DNA of 5,685 bases from Nocardioides sp. (GTDB taxonomy: Bacteria > Actinomycetota > Actinomycetes > Propionibacteriales > Nocardioidaceae): assembly GCA_003519585.1 (NCBI GenBank), contig DOWL01000060.1:867-6551 (forward strand), read 5' to 3'. The position numbers and the translations under genes are program-made. Of the stretch, positions 5,286 through 5,685 are shown in pieces (the first letter of the stretch is position 1; each line of letters begins with the position of its first letter). Under the pieces are notes generated by a model. That model did no database searches and was not told the DNA's origin. It saw only the letters and a list, made by a program, of their open reading frames with translations.

Positions 5286-5685
5286 ATGTCCCAGTCCACG
5301 CTCCCGACGTACGACGCGGACCAGCTCGCCGGGCTCCTCGCCACGTTGCCAGGCGTCGACGGCGTCGAGTTGAAGCTGACGGTTCCTCGAGCCGACCAGC
5401 GCACGGTCGCACGGAACCTCGGGATCGACTCGATCGACGCCCGGATCCGGCAGGTGGCCTTCATCGACACCCTCGACCTGCGGGCCTCCGCCGCGGGGGT
5501 GGTCGTGCGCGCGCGCCGTACCCAGAACAAGCCCGGTGACGTCACGGTCAAGCTCCGCCCGATGCTGCCCAGCGACGTGCCGGCCGGGCTGCGTGAGGTG
5601 CCCGGCTTCAAGATCGAGGTCGACGCCTCGCCGGTCGGCTACACCTGCTCGTGCTCGGTCACCGCCGAGGTCTCCGACAAGAAGG
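5286..5685 (+). CDS. CYTH-domain (triphosphate tunnel fold) protein, 3' end cut
   Basis: The first 133 residues of a protein of the CYTH superfamily (CyaB adenylate cyclase/thiamine triphosphatase fold). Such proteins bind triphosphate compounds and divalent metal inside an eight-strand barrel. Visible signatures: VELKL (27-31) matching the second half of the ExExK motif; FIDTLDL (59-65) like the common Y/F-x-D-T-x-x-L strand; VVVRARR (72-78) with R75, R77 and R78; VKLRP (88-92) with K89 and R91; and KIEVD (109-113). The first Glu of ExExK is replaced by Gly26, so metal binding or catalysis could be altered. The start at 5286 is preceded by AAGGTG. The gene sits 54 bp downstream of the ATPase in the same direction, so co-transcription is plausible. 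The substrate (ATP, thiamine triphosphate, polyphosphate) and any further C-terminal domain such as CHAD cannot be judged from this part. Confidence 0.75.
   Translation, partial: MSQSTLPTYDADQLAGLLATLPGVDGVELKLTVPRADQRTVARNLGIDSIDARIRQVAFIDTLDLRASAAGVVVRARRTQNKPGDVTVKLRPMLPSDVPAGLREVPGFKIEVDASPVGYTCSCSVTAEVSDKK

Overview
The window is high-GC DNA with dense coding, strong G/C bias at third codon positions and GTG/ATG starts behind GGAGG-type ribosome binding sites. Together with the gene families present, this points to a chromosome of an actinomycete (Actinomycetota). A Nocardioides-like organism is plausible, but that is only an impression. I see no tRNA, rRNA, CRISPR array, insertion sequence or phage gene.

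Layout. Two gene groups diverge from one intergenic region at about 2324-2489. Leftward (minus strand) lie three closely spaced genes that look like one operon: a DUF6325-family small acidic protein (1883-2323), a small SHOCT-domain protein with a Gln/Pro repeat linker (1543-1866), and a 14-TM-type MFS drug/solute exporter (DHA2-like) that runs off the left edge (1-1520). The gaps are 16-17 and 22 bp. Rightward (plus strand) lie a complete 913-residue P2-type (PacL/CtpF-like) cation-transporting P-type ATPase (2490-5231) and, 54 bp later, the first 133 residues of a CYTH-superfamily (triphosphate tunnel fold) protein cut by the right edge (5286-5685).

The divergent region carries two inverted repeats. 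The first is a 44-bp near-palindrome (2390-2433) with a GCGA loop. Both of its strands show a GGTT-N17-GGGTGR arrangement reminiscent of the promoters used by SigB/SigF-type stress sigma factors. The second is a 9-bp-arm stem (2435-2472) just ahead of the ATPase ribosome binding site. This suggests the two arms may be co-controlled, which is inference.

Function. Both arms end up at the membrane: an MFS exporter with two small accessory proteins on one side, an ion-pumping ATPase with a CYTH protein on the other. The ATPase has all the catalytic motifs, but most side chains that bind Ca2+ in SERCA are replaced, so its substrate is not safely Ca2+. That is the most interesting protein-level observation. 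Nothing here is clearly a new kind of system; the best candidate for one is the divergent, possibly stress-controlled membrane-transport locus as a unit.
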